Origin: Cytophagales bacterium
GTDB lineage: Bacteria; Pseudomonadota; Gammaproteobacteria; Burkholderiales; Burkholderiaceae_C
Direction: 5' to 3'
Assembly: GCA_030054145.1 (NCBI GenBank)
Contig: JASGCK010000009.1
Coordinates: 20,292-84,291, forward strand
DNA length: 64,000 bases
Shown: in pieces, positions 56,474 to 64,000 of the stretch
How the letters are laid out: the number at the start of each line of letters is the position of its first letter
How positions within the stretch are numbered: position 1 is the first letter of the stretch
Notes under the pieces: model-generated
The model's input: only the letters and a program-made list of their open reading frames with translations
Told to the model about the DNA's origin: nothing
Databases searched by the model: none
Translations under genes and position numbers: made by a program

Positions 56474-59400
56474 AAAATGTGGCTTTTGCCCAAGCAGATA
56501 AGTCATCTAAATAGCAATAAATAACGGGTACGACGACCAAGGTCAAAATCGATGAAGTGATCACGCCGCCAATGACGGCTTGACCCATTGGAGCGCGTTG
56601 TTCGGAGCCCTCTGAGAGCGCAAAGGCCAGCGGAACCATGCCAAAAATCATGGCAAGCGTGGTCATCAAAATCGGGCGCAAACGCACTTTGGCGGCGTGC
56701 AGCAAAGCTTCGGAGCGAGCCATGCCTTGTTCGCGGGAACGGATGGCAAAGTCCACCAATAAAATCGCGTTTTTAGTGACCAAGCCCATCAGCATGATGA
56801 CACCAATGATGGAGAACATGGAGAGCGTCGAGCGAAACGCCATCAGCGCTGCGACCACGCCAATTAAGGTCAGTGGTAGCGAACTCATCAGCGCAATCGG
56901 CTGAATGAAACTCTTAAATTGGCTTGCCAGCACCATGTAGATAAAGATGATCGCCATGAGCAAAGCAGCGGTCGCGTAGCCAAAAGACTCCGTCATATTT
57001 TTAGTCGAACCGCTAAATTGATAGCCATAGCCTGGTGGGAAGCTGATGGTCTCTAGCGCCGCTTTAATTCCTGCTGAAACCTCTCCCGCTGCCACGCCAT
57101 ACGTGTTGGCATTAATCGCTACCTCACGCTGCAAATCGCGGCGATTGATTTGATTGGCGCCGGTCGATTCGGTCACGGTTGCAATTTGGTTGAGCCTGAC
57201 GATGCGCGATGTGCCATCGCTATTTGCGCCCACAAAGAAAGGTAGTCTGGCCAGATCGGCGGGTGTGCGTCTGCTACTTGGGGCTAGCTGCACATTCACG
57301 TCGTAGGTTTGGTCGTTGCTATCGCGCCAATTGCCCACGGTTTGCCCTGCAACCAAGGTGCGGAGTTGACTACCCATTTGCGCCGTGGTCAGTCCCGTAT
57401 CGGTGGCTGCGTCGCGCATCACGGTTACGTCAATCGTCGGCTTGTTGGGCTTCATGCTGGAGTCCAAATCGACCAAACCCTTGACGTCTTTGAGCTTGTT
57501 CATGGCTAATGTGGCGAGGCGCTCTAGCTCATGTTGATCGGTGCCTGTAATCGAAAACTCAACTTGTTTGTTGCCACCAACGGCATCCAACAAACCAATG
57601 TGCGTGACGGTTATGCCCGCCACTTTGGAGAGCCGATCGCGCAAAGTTGCCGACATTTGATCAACGCTCAAACTGCGGTCTTTGCGGTCAACCAAGCGCA
57701 CGTAAATGCTAGCGTACATTTTGCCGCTCGCTGTCCCCGTGTTGATGGTTGAGAGCGTGTAGCGCACTTCTTTGAACTCGCGCACAATGGCTTCGACTTG
57801 CTTGGCTTTTGCCTCGGTATTTTCTATCGATGAGCCAACGGGCGTGTAAAACGAAATAGAGGTTTCGGAAAAATCCGCTTTGGGTACGAACTCCGTGCCA
57901 AGTAACGGAATCATCGCAAGGCTGGCGATAAAAATGGCAAGCGCTGCCAGCACCGTGCTCAGTTTGTGCAGCAAAGCCCAACCGAGCGCCGCTTGATATT
58001 GATGCTCTAGCCACGTGGTGGCGCGATCAAACCAACCCGTGACGCGCCCAATCGTGTGTTCGTACAGGCGCTCCATGCGGGTCGAGTTCGCAGCCGTCAG
58101 CGGTTGCCCAGACCCCCCGTGGGTATCAATGGCGGGGTCATGCCAAACCGATGAGAGCATCGGGTCCAGCGTAAAACTGACGAACATCGAGACCAATACC
58201 GCCGCCACAATGGTGATGCCAAATTGGTGAAAAAACTTCCCAATAATCCCGCCCATAAATCCAACGGGTAAAAACACCGCAACGATGGAGAGTGTGGTGG
58301 CTAGCACGGCGAGCCCAATTTCTTTCGTCCCCTCCATCGAGGCATCGTAGGGCGTTTTGCCCATTTGTATATGGCGAACAATGTTTTCGCGCACCACAAT
58401 CGCGTCGTCAATCAGCAACCCCACGCAGAGCGAGAGCGCCATGAGTGTGATCATGTTGATGGTGAAGCCAAACAGATTCATGAACAAGAAAGTTGCGATC
58501 AACGAGATCGGCAGCGTCAGCCCCGTGATGACCGTGGAGCGCCACGAATTTAAAAATAAAAACACAATCAAAATCGTCAGCAAAGCGCCTTCAATCAAGG
58601 TGCGGCGCACATTGTCCACGCCCACGCGGATAGGGCGCGACGCATCGCTGACGGGCTCCAATTGAATGCTGGCGTCGCCCGCATTTTTAAGCTGAGTTTG
58701 AATGTCTTTCAGTGTTTGATTCAGTCCATCAACGACCGCAATGGTGTTTTCGTCTTGCGACTTTTGCACCGACAAGAGCAGCGTGCGCTGACCGTTATAA
58801 AGCGCCAAGCTATCCACTTCGGGTGCGCCATCCACCACTTGCGCGACTTGGTTTAAGCGCACCGCCGCGCCGCCCTTGCGCGTGACGATGATGTCGTTGA
58901 AGTCGCTGGGCGTTTTCATACGCGCATCAATTTGCACTGTGCGCTCTTGCGTCAAATTACGAATAGCACCCACAGGCAAATCTTGGTTTTCGCCTTTGAC
59001 GGCATTCACAATTTGGTCAGCCGTGATGCCAAGGCTCTCCATGGCTTGTGGATTCAAATAAACATTGATCGTGCGTTTGGTTCCGCCCACCAGACTGACA
59101 GCGCCCACGCCGCGCACGCTCTCTAGTCGCTTCTTGAACACTTGATCAGCCCAATTGGTCAGCTCCACGGCTGAAAGCGTTTTGGGTGCTGCCGTTTGGG
59201 CGGAGCCTGGCAAAGCCTGACTCTGCCCTTTGACAAGCTCAGGGCGAACGGTGCTGGGCAACACCGCCACCGACCAAATCGCTTTACTGGCAGGGTCAAA
59301 ACGCTGAACGCGCGGCTCTTTCACCTCGGCCCGCAAATTGGGGCGAATGGCGGCAACTTTTTCGCGCACATCAATCGCAGCTTGGCGACCATCCACCGTG

Positions 59401-59690
59401 AGTTGAAACTCCAAAATCACAACGGAGAGATTTTCATAACTACGCGAGGTGACGGCGCTAATGCCCGCGACCGAGTTCACGCCTTCCTCCATTTTTTTGC
59501 TGACTTCGCTCTCCACCACTTCGGGCGAAGCGCCTGGGTATTCGGTGGTAATCACAACCACAGGAATGTCAATATTAGGGAACTGATCGACCTGCAAATT
59601 TTTGATTGAAAACGCCCCCAGCACGACTAGCAAAAGCATCATCATGGTGGCAAAGACAGGGTTTTGCAGCGAGATGCGGGTAAACCACAT
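56436..59690 (-). CDS. RND-family efflux permease (AcrB/MexF-like, HAE1)
   Basis: Inner-membrane proton/drug antiporter of 1084 residues with twelve membrane helices and two large periplasmic loops. It starts [27 protein letters not shown]4 carries [20 protein letters not shown] with the proton-relay acidic pair, and the second half has [18 protein letters not shown]. The segment [18 protein letters not shown] in the first periplasmic domain (59200-59265) is coded by a REP-like repeat, an insertion absent from usual homologues. The C-terminus [12 protein letters not shown] also comes from a repeat. The start is 1 bp from the adaptor stop. Confidence 0.95.
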   Translation of the reverse strand: MWFTRISLQNPVFATMMMLLLVVLGAFSIKNLQVDQFPNIDIPVVVITTEYPGASPEVVESEVSKKMEEGVNSVAGISAVTSRSYENLSVVILEFQLTVDGRQAAIDVREKVAAIRPNLRAEVKEPRVQRFDPASKAIWSVAVLPSTVRPELVKGQSQALPGSAQTAAPKTLSAVELTNWADQVFKKRLESVRGVGAVSLVGGTKRTINVYLNPQAMESLGITADQIVNAVKGENQDLPVGAIRNLTQERTVQIDARMKTPSDFNDIIVTRKGGAAVRLNQVAQVVDGAPEVDSLALYNGQRTLLLSVQKSQDENTIAVVDGLNQTLKDIQTQLKNAGDASIQLEPVSDASRPIRVGVDNVRRTLIEGALLTILIVFLFLNSWRSTVITGLTLPISLIATFLFMNLFGFTINMITLMALSLCVGLLIDDAIVVRENIVRHIQMGKTPYDASMEGTKEIGLAVLATTLSIVAVFLPVGFMGGIIGKFFHQFGITIVAAVLVSMFVSFTLDPMLSSVWHDPAIDTHGGSGQPLTAANSTRMERLYEHTIGRVTGWFDRATTWLEHQYQAALGWALLHKLSTVLAALAIFIASLAMIPLLGTEFVPKADFSETSISFYTPVGSSIENTEAKAKQVEAIVREFKEVRYTLSTINTGTASGKMYASIYVRLVDRKDRSLSVDQMSATLRDRLSKVAGITVTHIGLLDAVGGNKQVEFSITGTDQHELERLATLAMNKLKDVKGLVDLDSSMKPNKPTIDVTVMRDAATDTGLTTAQMGSQLRTLVAGQTVGNWRDSNDQTYDVNVQLAPSSRRTPADLARLPFFVGANSDGTSRIVRLNQIATVTESTGANQINRRDLQREVAINANTYGVAAGEVSAGIKAALETISFPPGYGYQFSGSTKNMTESFGYATAALLMAIIFIYMVLASQFKSFIQPIALMSSLPLTLIGVVAALMAFRSTLSMFSIIGVIMLMGLVTKNAILLVDFAIRSREQGMARSEALLHAAKVRLRPILMTTLAMIFGMVPLAFALSEGSEQRAPMGQAVIGGVITSSILTLVVVPVIYCYLDDLSAWAKATFSSSPRRLGSRAP
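59225..59250. repeat. REP-like half palindrome inside RND permease gene
   Basis: GCCCTTTGACAAGCTCAGGGCGAACG, one change from the common CCCTTCGACAAGCTCAGGGCGAACGG unit, read in frame as TVRPELVKG on the minus strand. Confidence 0.85.
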
Positions 59691-59691
59691 A

Positions 59692-60861
59692 TCAGTTCGC
59701 CTTGGCTTTGGTGGTTGCGGTGGTCGCCGTGGTGGTCACGTTCACGCCTTCGCGCACCGCGCCCACATTGCCTTGCAACACAACGGCGTTTTCCAACAAG
59801 CCTTGCACGGCGATGTATTCCGCACCATTGGCGCTACCCTTCGCTCCCAGTGTCACGTTTTTGTGAACGACTTTATGGTTCTCAACCACTTGCACATAGG
59901 GCGCAGGCTTGTCGCTGCGTATCGCCGTTATGGGCACGGCTATCGCCTCAATCTGATTGGTTGCCAGTGTGCCTTGTGCAAACAAACCTTGGCGTAGTCC
60001 AGCAACCGAGTCCAGCGCTAAATAAATCAACACCGAACGCGAGCCCGCTGTTGCCGCAGGATTGATACGCACCACGCGCGCTGGCACGCTGCTGGCAGCG
60101 CCTGCAATGGTGAGCTGTGCGGCTTGACCCACGCGAACCGAAACTGAATCAGCAGGCGCCAGCGCCGCCTCAAGCTCCAAGTGGCTTAAATCAATGATTT
60201 CCACAATGCGTGCATCAATCCCTACGCGCTCGCCAGGCTGGGTGCTACGCACCGAAATCGTGCCGCTAATCGGCGCAAATACCTTGGCATCGTCAAATGA
60301 TTTTTTAGCAACATCAACGCCAGCAAGAGCTGCGGCATAGCTGGCCTTTGCGCCATTCAGTGTGGCAAGCGAGGTCTCTAGTGCAGTTTTAGAGATAAAG
60401 TTTTGTTCAACAAGCGACTTGTTGTTATCAACATTCTTTTGCGCGATATCCACTTGGGCGCGTGCCGCATCCGCTGTCTTTTGCGCTTGATTTTGACGCG
60501 CCGCAAACTCGGTCGTGTCAATAGTGGCAAGTAGTTGCCCCGCCTTCACAAAATCGCCTTCGCGCACAGTCAGGCCATGTAAATCACCCGCTACTTTGGC
60601 TTTCACAACGGCGCTGCTAGCTGCTTTGATGCTGCCTGAAATAGGCAGTCCGCTGGAGAGCACGATGGTCTTGGCGATCACCGTATCGCTGGGCGCTAAT
60701 TCGATGGCGCTATTGACCTTTTTATCTAAAGCCGCAGCAACAATCGCCGCTTGCTCAGCTTTGCGCTTGGCCATACCTTTACCAATGACAATAACAAGCA
60801 CCGCCAAAGCGATAAGAGCGATGCCCCATTTAGCCCATTTTGGAAATTGAGAAAAATTCAT
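59692..60861 (-). CDS. RND efflux periplasmic adaptor (AcrA/HlyD-like)
   Basis: Membrane fusion protein of 389 residues. One N-terminal TM/signal anchor (KWGIALIALAVLVIVIGKG), a lipoyl/barrel-sandwich part (GDLHGLTVREGDFVKAGQLLATID), a helical hairpin (roughly 125-200) and the beta-barrel ERVGIDARIVEIIDLSHLE region. First gene of the minus-strand pump set; its upstream gap to the divergent DUF2889 gene is about 130 bp. Confidence 0.93.
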   Translation of the reverse strand: MNFSQFPKWAKWGIALIALAVLVIVIGKGMAKRKAEQAAIVAAALDKKVNSAIELAPSDTVIAKTIVLSSGLPISGSIKAASSAVVKAKVAGDLHGLTVREGDFVKAGQLLATIDTTEFAARQNQAQKTADAARAQVDIAQKNVDNNKSLVEQNFISKTALETSLATLNGAKASYAAALAGVDVAKKSFDDAKVFAPISGTISVRSTQPGERVGIDARIVEIIDLSHLELEAALAPADSVSVRVGQAAQLTIAGAASSVPARVVRINPAATAGSRSVLIYLALDSVAGLRQGLFAQGTLATNQIEAIAVPITAIRSDKPAPYVQVVENHKVVHKNVTLGAKGSANGAEYIAVQGLLENAVVLQGNVGAVREGVNVTTTATTATTKAKAN

Positions 60862-60993
60862 AATCTGTATTTTCTATAAGTGGGTTCCTCGTGCCACCCC
60901 CCTGCGACGAAACTCACATTATCGCGGAGGAAGCAGATTCAAGGACTCGTCAGCCGTTTGGCAACAGGCATCAACCCGGAGAAAATCACAGTT

Positions 60994-61590
60994 ATGACCA
61001 CTGAAAACAATACGCCACCACCAGCAACGCTAGAGTTGCCACCCGCCCCCCCGCGTCGCCATTTGCATGACCGCACAATTACTTACCGGGGTTATCTGCG
61101 CGAGGACGGCCTTTGGGATATCGAGGGCGAACTAAGAGACAGCAAGCCCGAGCCAATCAAACTGGGTTATCGCGGAGATTTGCCTGCCAACGAAGCGGTG
61201 CACCATATGCTCATCCGCGTCACGATTGATGATGCGATGGTCATTCACGATATTGCTGCCGCCATGCCCAGCACGCCGTACCTAGAGTGCCGCCCTGCAA
61301 TTGACTCCATCCGCGCCGTGATAGGTTTGCAAATGGGGCGTGGTTGGAAGCGAAAAATTGAAGATGCCATTGGCGGCTTGCAAGGCTGCACGCACGTGCG
61401 CGAACTGCTCTCGGGCGCTGCCACAGCGGCGTATCAAACCGTGTACCCGTACCGCAGCAACAACAGCAAAGTCCGCTCAGATCAAATCACCCAGCAACCC
61501 AAACATCTCAATCAATGCACGGCGTGGGATTTAAAAGGCGCAGTGGTGATGCGTTACTTTCCGCAGTTTGCGGTGCGGGCGGAGGCTTGA
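60994..61590 (+). CDS. DUF2889 domain protein
   Basis: A 198-residue protein of the DUF2889 family of unknown function. The ATG at 60994 has GGAGAAA nine bases before it; the frame open to 60880 is not needed. PPRRHLHDRTITYRGYLREDGLWDIEG is the family start, and RGWKRKIEDAIGGLQGCTHVRELL and a Cys/His pattern in CTHVRE are conserved. No signal peptide. Last gene before the AT-rich segment. Confidence 0.9.
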   Translation: MTTENNTPPPATLELPPAPPRRHLHDRTITYRGYLREDGLWDIEGELRDSKPEPIKLGYRGDLPANEAVHHMLIRVTIDDAMVIHDIAAAMPSTPYLECRPAIDSIRAVIGLQMGRGWKRKIEDAIGGLQGCTHVRELLSGAATAAYQTVYPYRSNNSKVRSDQITQQPKHLNQCTAWDLKGAVVMRYFPQFAVRAEA

Positions 61591-61872
61591 ACCTTGTTAC
61601 CTTTCTCAGCGGTAACTTCAGTGGATAACCCTGCATGGTTACACTCAAACCGCTTCAATTCCGAAACATTTAACCGTTCGTGAAACTGGGGGAAGTTCAG
61701 CCGCTGATATCTACTCTCTAGGGGTTACCGAGGCGTTCTACACACTAGAGCGGAAAAAGACGAGGATTTTTAGGAAAAAAGAGACAAATAATCAAAAAAT
61801 CTTCATGTTTTTTCGATAAATGATGGGAAATTTCGATAGAATCTGACAACTTTTTTAAAAAATCACGACAAA
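61591..61872 (+). promoter_or_regulatory. AT-rich boundary region with repeated motifs
   Basis: The 282-bp region has no gene. Several GTTACC/GGTAAC motifs occur (near 61594, 61608, 61638 and 61725). Then TTTCGATAAA (61811) and TTTCGATAGA (61831) form direct repeats 20 bp apart, two helix turns, just before the small gene at 61873. These look like protein-binding sites. GC content drops sharply here, marking the edge of an acquired segment. Confidence 0.4.
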
Positions 61873-62217
61873 ATGCCGAATAAGACCGAACAATCACAAT
61901 CTGCCGCCAATAGGGTAAATCTATTCACAATAGATAAATTTGGATTGGTAGAAGAACAAATTAGGATTTTCTTCTTCAAGTCAAACAATCGTCAATTACG
62001 CAAGAATGGATTGCCAACTCTCCTATCTGGAATGGTTGGCGGCGGCGTAAAAAAAGGAACGCTTGAAGCATTTAGGAATGGTACAGGTGTGAGCAAGGAA
62101 ACTTGTGTTATCGCACAAAGGGCAATCAATAAACTGTTGCTGACTTTACCTGCTGCAAAAGAAAATGGGGTTGTATATACAGTCCCAGATACGGCTATTG
62201 TCCCCGTTGTCAATTAA
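61873..62217 (+). CDS. small hypothetical protein, possible DNA-binding
   Basis: A 114-residue protein of no recognised family, starting MPNKTEQSQSAANR. The middle stretch (KKGTLEAFRNGTGVSKETCVIAQRAINKLLL) could form two or three helices resembling a helix-turn-helix; this is a weak impression. Codon use is AT-rich, unlike the flanking chromosome. A clear terminator follows at 62244, so it is its own transcription unit, preceded by paired TTTCGATA repeats. A regulator of the following genes is one possibility. Confidence 0.6.
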   Translation: MPNKTEQSQSAANRVNLFTIDKFGLVEEQIRIFFFKSNNRQLRKNGLPTLLSGMVGGGVKKGTLEAFRNGTGVSKETCVIAQRAINKLLLTLPAAKENGVVYTVPDTAIVPVVN

Positions 62218-62243
62218 CTTGAATTTTTATAATGTGAAAACTC

Positions 62244-62273
62244 AAAGCATCCTAGAAATATGATGCTTTTTTC
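62244..62273 (+). terminator. rho-independent terminator
   Basis: AAAGCATC (62244-62251) pairs with GATGCTTT (62262-62269), followed by a run of T (TTTTTTC). A classic intrinsic terminator separating the 114-residue gene from the next three genes. Confidence 0.85.
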
Positions 62274-62308
62274 TTTGCAAAATTTTAATATATCTATATC
62301 ATAGAATC

Positions 62309-62518
62309 ATGAAAACAGCAGGACTTTTCAAAAAAACCCAAGATGAAATGAGTGTAATAGTAAAAGAACTAAGTGATAATAGTGGCTCTCTTACTACGAC
62401 ACGCCCAAACAATGAGTTGCCAGTTAAATATAAATTGGCGACTGCTGATGACGTTGAATATTATAAAGCTGTTTCAGCTAGAACAGCGAAAATACTTGAT
62501 GAAAGTAATTGGGAATAA
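62309..62518 (+). CDS. small hypothetical protein of the AT-rich cassette
   Basis: A 69-residue, mostly charged protein (MKTAGLFKKTQDEMSVIVKELSD...). No family recognised. A TATAAT-like stretch (TATATCATAG) lies directly before the start and no ribosome site is seen, so translation might be leaderless or begin at the internal ATG at 62348. Its stop is 2 bp from the next start. Confidence 0.5.
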   Translation: MKTAGLFKKTQDEMSVIVKELSDNSGSLTTTRPNNELPVKYKLATADDVEYYKAVSARTAKILDESNWE

Positions 62519-62520
62519 TA

Positions 62521-63120
62521 ATGAGTCAATCACAAAGGGTAGAATTGATTCTTAATCAATTCTATAAAAAACGAATTAGAGAAAAAAAACTTTCACTAGT
62601 AAGCCTTTTAAAGGCATATGCAGACTCTAAAGATGGATTAGATGGTTTTATTTCTAGTTTGGATATTATTGCAGTCGACCAACTTTGCAAATCATACTAT
62701 ATTGATGTTGTAAAATATAAAGAATATCATCTAAGCCCAGAAAATTCAAACCCATCTAGCAAACTAGAGCCATTTTCTGATGAATGGACTCGGGCTCTTC
62801 ATAATGAAAAAAGTGGTAAACGTCTGAGGCTTTCTAAGGTTGCTGCATTTACGGCTAAATGGATTTTAAAATATAAGCCTATAAATTTAGAAGTTGAGGA
62901 TAATATTTCTCCTGGATCAATTGACCCAAAAAAAAGACGACTAGCTGCCTCTCTAAATGAGGATTTCGCATTGGCTCATACTTTTCAGCTAATGAATTTA
63001 GACACTAGTAAAATACCTGATACAGTTCTTGCTGATATGATTTATCATTATAGATACAGGTCTTTTGATGAGAGGCATTTTTTTATAATGCTTGACCATT
63101 TTTATGAAAATTATATATGA
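62521..63120 (+). CDS. hypothetical protein of the AT-rich cassette
   Basis: A 199-residue soluble protein, Lys/Ser/Tyr-rich and largely helical in appearance, with no recognised domain. The ATG at 62521 is taken; a TTG at 62509 in frame would overlap the previous gene. It is coupled to the following two-TM gene by ATGA (63117). Codon use is strongly AT-biased compared with the chromosome. Confidence 0.65.
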   Translation: MSQSQRVELILNQFYKKRIREKKLSLVSLLKAYADSKDGLDGFISSLDIIAVDQLCKSYYIDVVKYKEYHLSPENSNPSSKLEPFSDEWTRALHNEKSGKRLRLSKVAAFTAKWILKYKPINLEVEDNISPGSIDPKKRRLAASLNEDFALAHTFQLMNLDTSKIPDTVLADMIYHYRYRSFDERHFFIMLDHFYENYI

Positions 63121-63527
63121 AGCAGAGAATTCACCCTTTTCAAAAATCAACTGCTGTATTAGTTTCGATGCGGCAAGCGGATAATGATGAAGATAAAATA
63201 AATATTTTGAATCAATTTTATGTAGACGCAAAAACTAATGGGTTTGCTGATGCTGAGGAAGAATATAAATCTGAATCAAGACTTGCTGTTGGAAAATTAA
63301 TTAAACGTTGGTTTTATTTTTCCAACACATTGACTATTGGTCTTATTGGAATTATATTTTGCATCGAAATATATAATGGCAAGTTGGGCGCAGGAATTAT
63401 TAATGGTGCTATTATATTGGCACTCATTGGGGCTACAGTAACACAGAATGCTGCTGCATTTATTATCTATGCTAAATACGCATTTGGAAGCTCAAAAGAA
63501 TCGCTAAAGGTTAAGTCCAAAGATTAG
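63117..63527 (+). CDS. small two-TM membrane protein of the AT-rich cassette
   Basis: A 136-residue protein with a polar N-terminal half (to about residue 65) and two hydrophobic segments (LTIGLIGIIFCIEIY; GIINGAIILALIGATVTQNAAAFIIYA). The N-terminus has an acidic cluster (FADAEEEYKSES). No family recognised. Coupled to the 199-residue gene by a 4-bp overlap, so they are likely a functional pair. Small TM proteins with cytosolic partners are common as effectors in phage defence modules, but there is no direct evidence here. Confidence 0.65.
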   Translation: MKQRIHPFQKSTAVLVSMRQADNDEDKINILNQFYVDAKTNGFADAEEEYKSESRLAVGKLIKRWFYFSNTLTIGLIGIIFCIEIYNGKLGAGIINGAIILALIGATVTQNAAAFIIYAKYAFGSSKESLKVKSKD

Positions 63528-63890
63528 CAAACCGTCCCGCATTTGTCTCAGTATAGATAGTAGTGGACTGTATATTGCGGTGTCCGAGATAGGTTTGTAT
63601 CAGGCGGGTATCATGCCCAGCGTTTGCGAGGGCGTACCCGCAGGCATGGCTGAGCTGGTGGGGATGCGGTACGAACTCTAACCCTACCATCTCGCCATAT
63701 CGGGCTAGGAGATAGTTTATTTGCCGCCTATCGAGGGCTTCGCCTCGTTCTGACAGGAACAACACACCCGTATCAGCACCACGGTATCCCTCACGGGCTT
63801 TTAGCCACGCTTTGAGGGCTTTGAGTTCGTCAGTGGCTATCGGGTGCGTGGTAGGAGTCCCATTTTTTAACCGCTGTACATAGTCGTCCC
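63511..63890 (-). pseudogene. tyrosine recombinase (phage-type integrase) remnant
   Basis: The minus strand reads a site-specific recombinase fragment with LKNGTPTTHPIATDELKALKAWL, GVLFLSERGEALDRRQINYLL, HPHQLSHACGYALANAGHDT, TYLGHRNIQSTTIYT (catalytic Tyr) and a usual GRFANLW end. The N-terminal domain and the first catalytic Arg are missing; upstream the frame turns into unrelated sequence and a stop at 63961. The box II motif HxLRH reads HQLSH: codon AGC instead of CGC, losing the second catalytic Arg. It is therefore almost certainly inactive. Its 3' end overlaps the convergent two-TM gene by 17 bp. Confidence 0.85.
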
Positions 63891-64000
63891 TGAAAAAACC
63901 CTCAATCCCGCATGAACAAAAGGCTACAGGGCAATTACCAATAGAAAAAACTCCCAGTTTTTAGTTTAATCGAGTGCAGTTTTTGGGAGAAATCAACCGT

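Overview
The window is a stretch of chromosome from a betaproteobacterium, most likely of the order Burkholderiales and probably close to the Comamonadaceae. The reasons are three Bug/TTT-type periplasmic receptors, an atpIBEFHAGDC operon, the pcm-rhodanese-tolC-waaA neighbourhood, and interspersed palindromes of the 'GACAAGCTCAGGGCGAAC' type, some read in frame inside genes. Most of the window looks like mid-50s % GC by eye. Two blocks look different: about 16.7-26.8 kb is visibly lower in GC, and about 61.6-63.5 kb is strongly AT-rich.

Layout. 1-16.6 kb holds housekeeping and catabolic genes: gshB (cut by the window edge), kup, a CoA-transferase coupled to 4-hydroxyphenylpyruvate dioxygenase, rhlE, a LigJ-like amidohydrolase, dusC, a Bug receptor, a DUF4143 ATPase, ettA, two sister small lipoproteins flanking a DUF2442 gene, serS, and a TPR/glycosyltransferase-like protein. 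tRNA-Ser(CGA) lies at 16.63 kb. 17.1-26.4 kb is one presumptive operon of ten parts or fewer: a complete branched-chain-type ABC importer (two ATPases, binding protein, two permeases), an acyl-CoA dehydrogenase, a medium-chain dehydrogenase, an acyl-CoA ligase and a NemR/AcuR-like TetR regulator. It has a TAGAC-N5-GTCTA palindrome placed between candidate -35 and -10 boxes. This reads as uptake, CoA activation and beta-oxidation-like breakdown of an unknown carboxylic acid.

26.8-30.5 kb carries a methyltransferase, another Bug receptor and an HMW1C-type cytoplasmic N-glycosyltransferase with no adhesin beside it. 30.5-38.4 kb is a purine/allantoin tail pathway: a ureidoglycine-glyoxylate aminotransferase-like gene divergent from fdrA, carbamate kinase, DUF2877 (AllH), DUF1116 (AllG) and a gamma-glutamyltransferase-fold protein resembling oxamate amidohydrolase HpxW. 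Together they could take ureidoglycine to oxalurate, then oxamate plus carbamoyl phosphate (yielding ATP), and oxamate to oxalate plus ammonia.

38.4-60.9 kb is again core genome: mltA (with a possible 29-residue antisense membrane peptide at its start), a DsrE-like periplasmic protein, a GST, the complete ATP synthase operon behind a strong sigma-70-type promoter, hrcA, a phosphomannomutase, a response-regulator/class III cyclase protein coupled to waaC and waaA, and on the minus strand a tripartite RND efflux system with pcm and a rhodanese. The last 3 kb contains a DUF2889 gene and then an AT-rich cassette of four small unrecognised genes ending in a two-TM protein, followed by the remnant of a tyrosine recombinase (5'-truncated and with the box II Arg changed to Ser). 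REP-like or MITE-like palindromes sit at many gene ends and inside at least three genes. No CRISPR array, rRNA or intact insertion sequence was seen.
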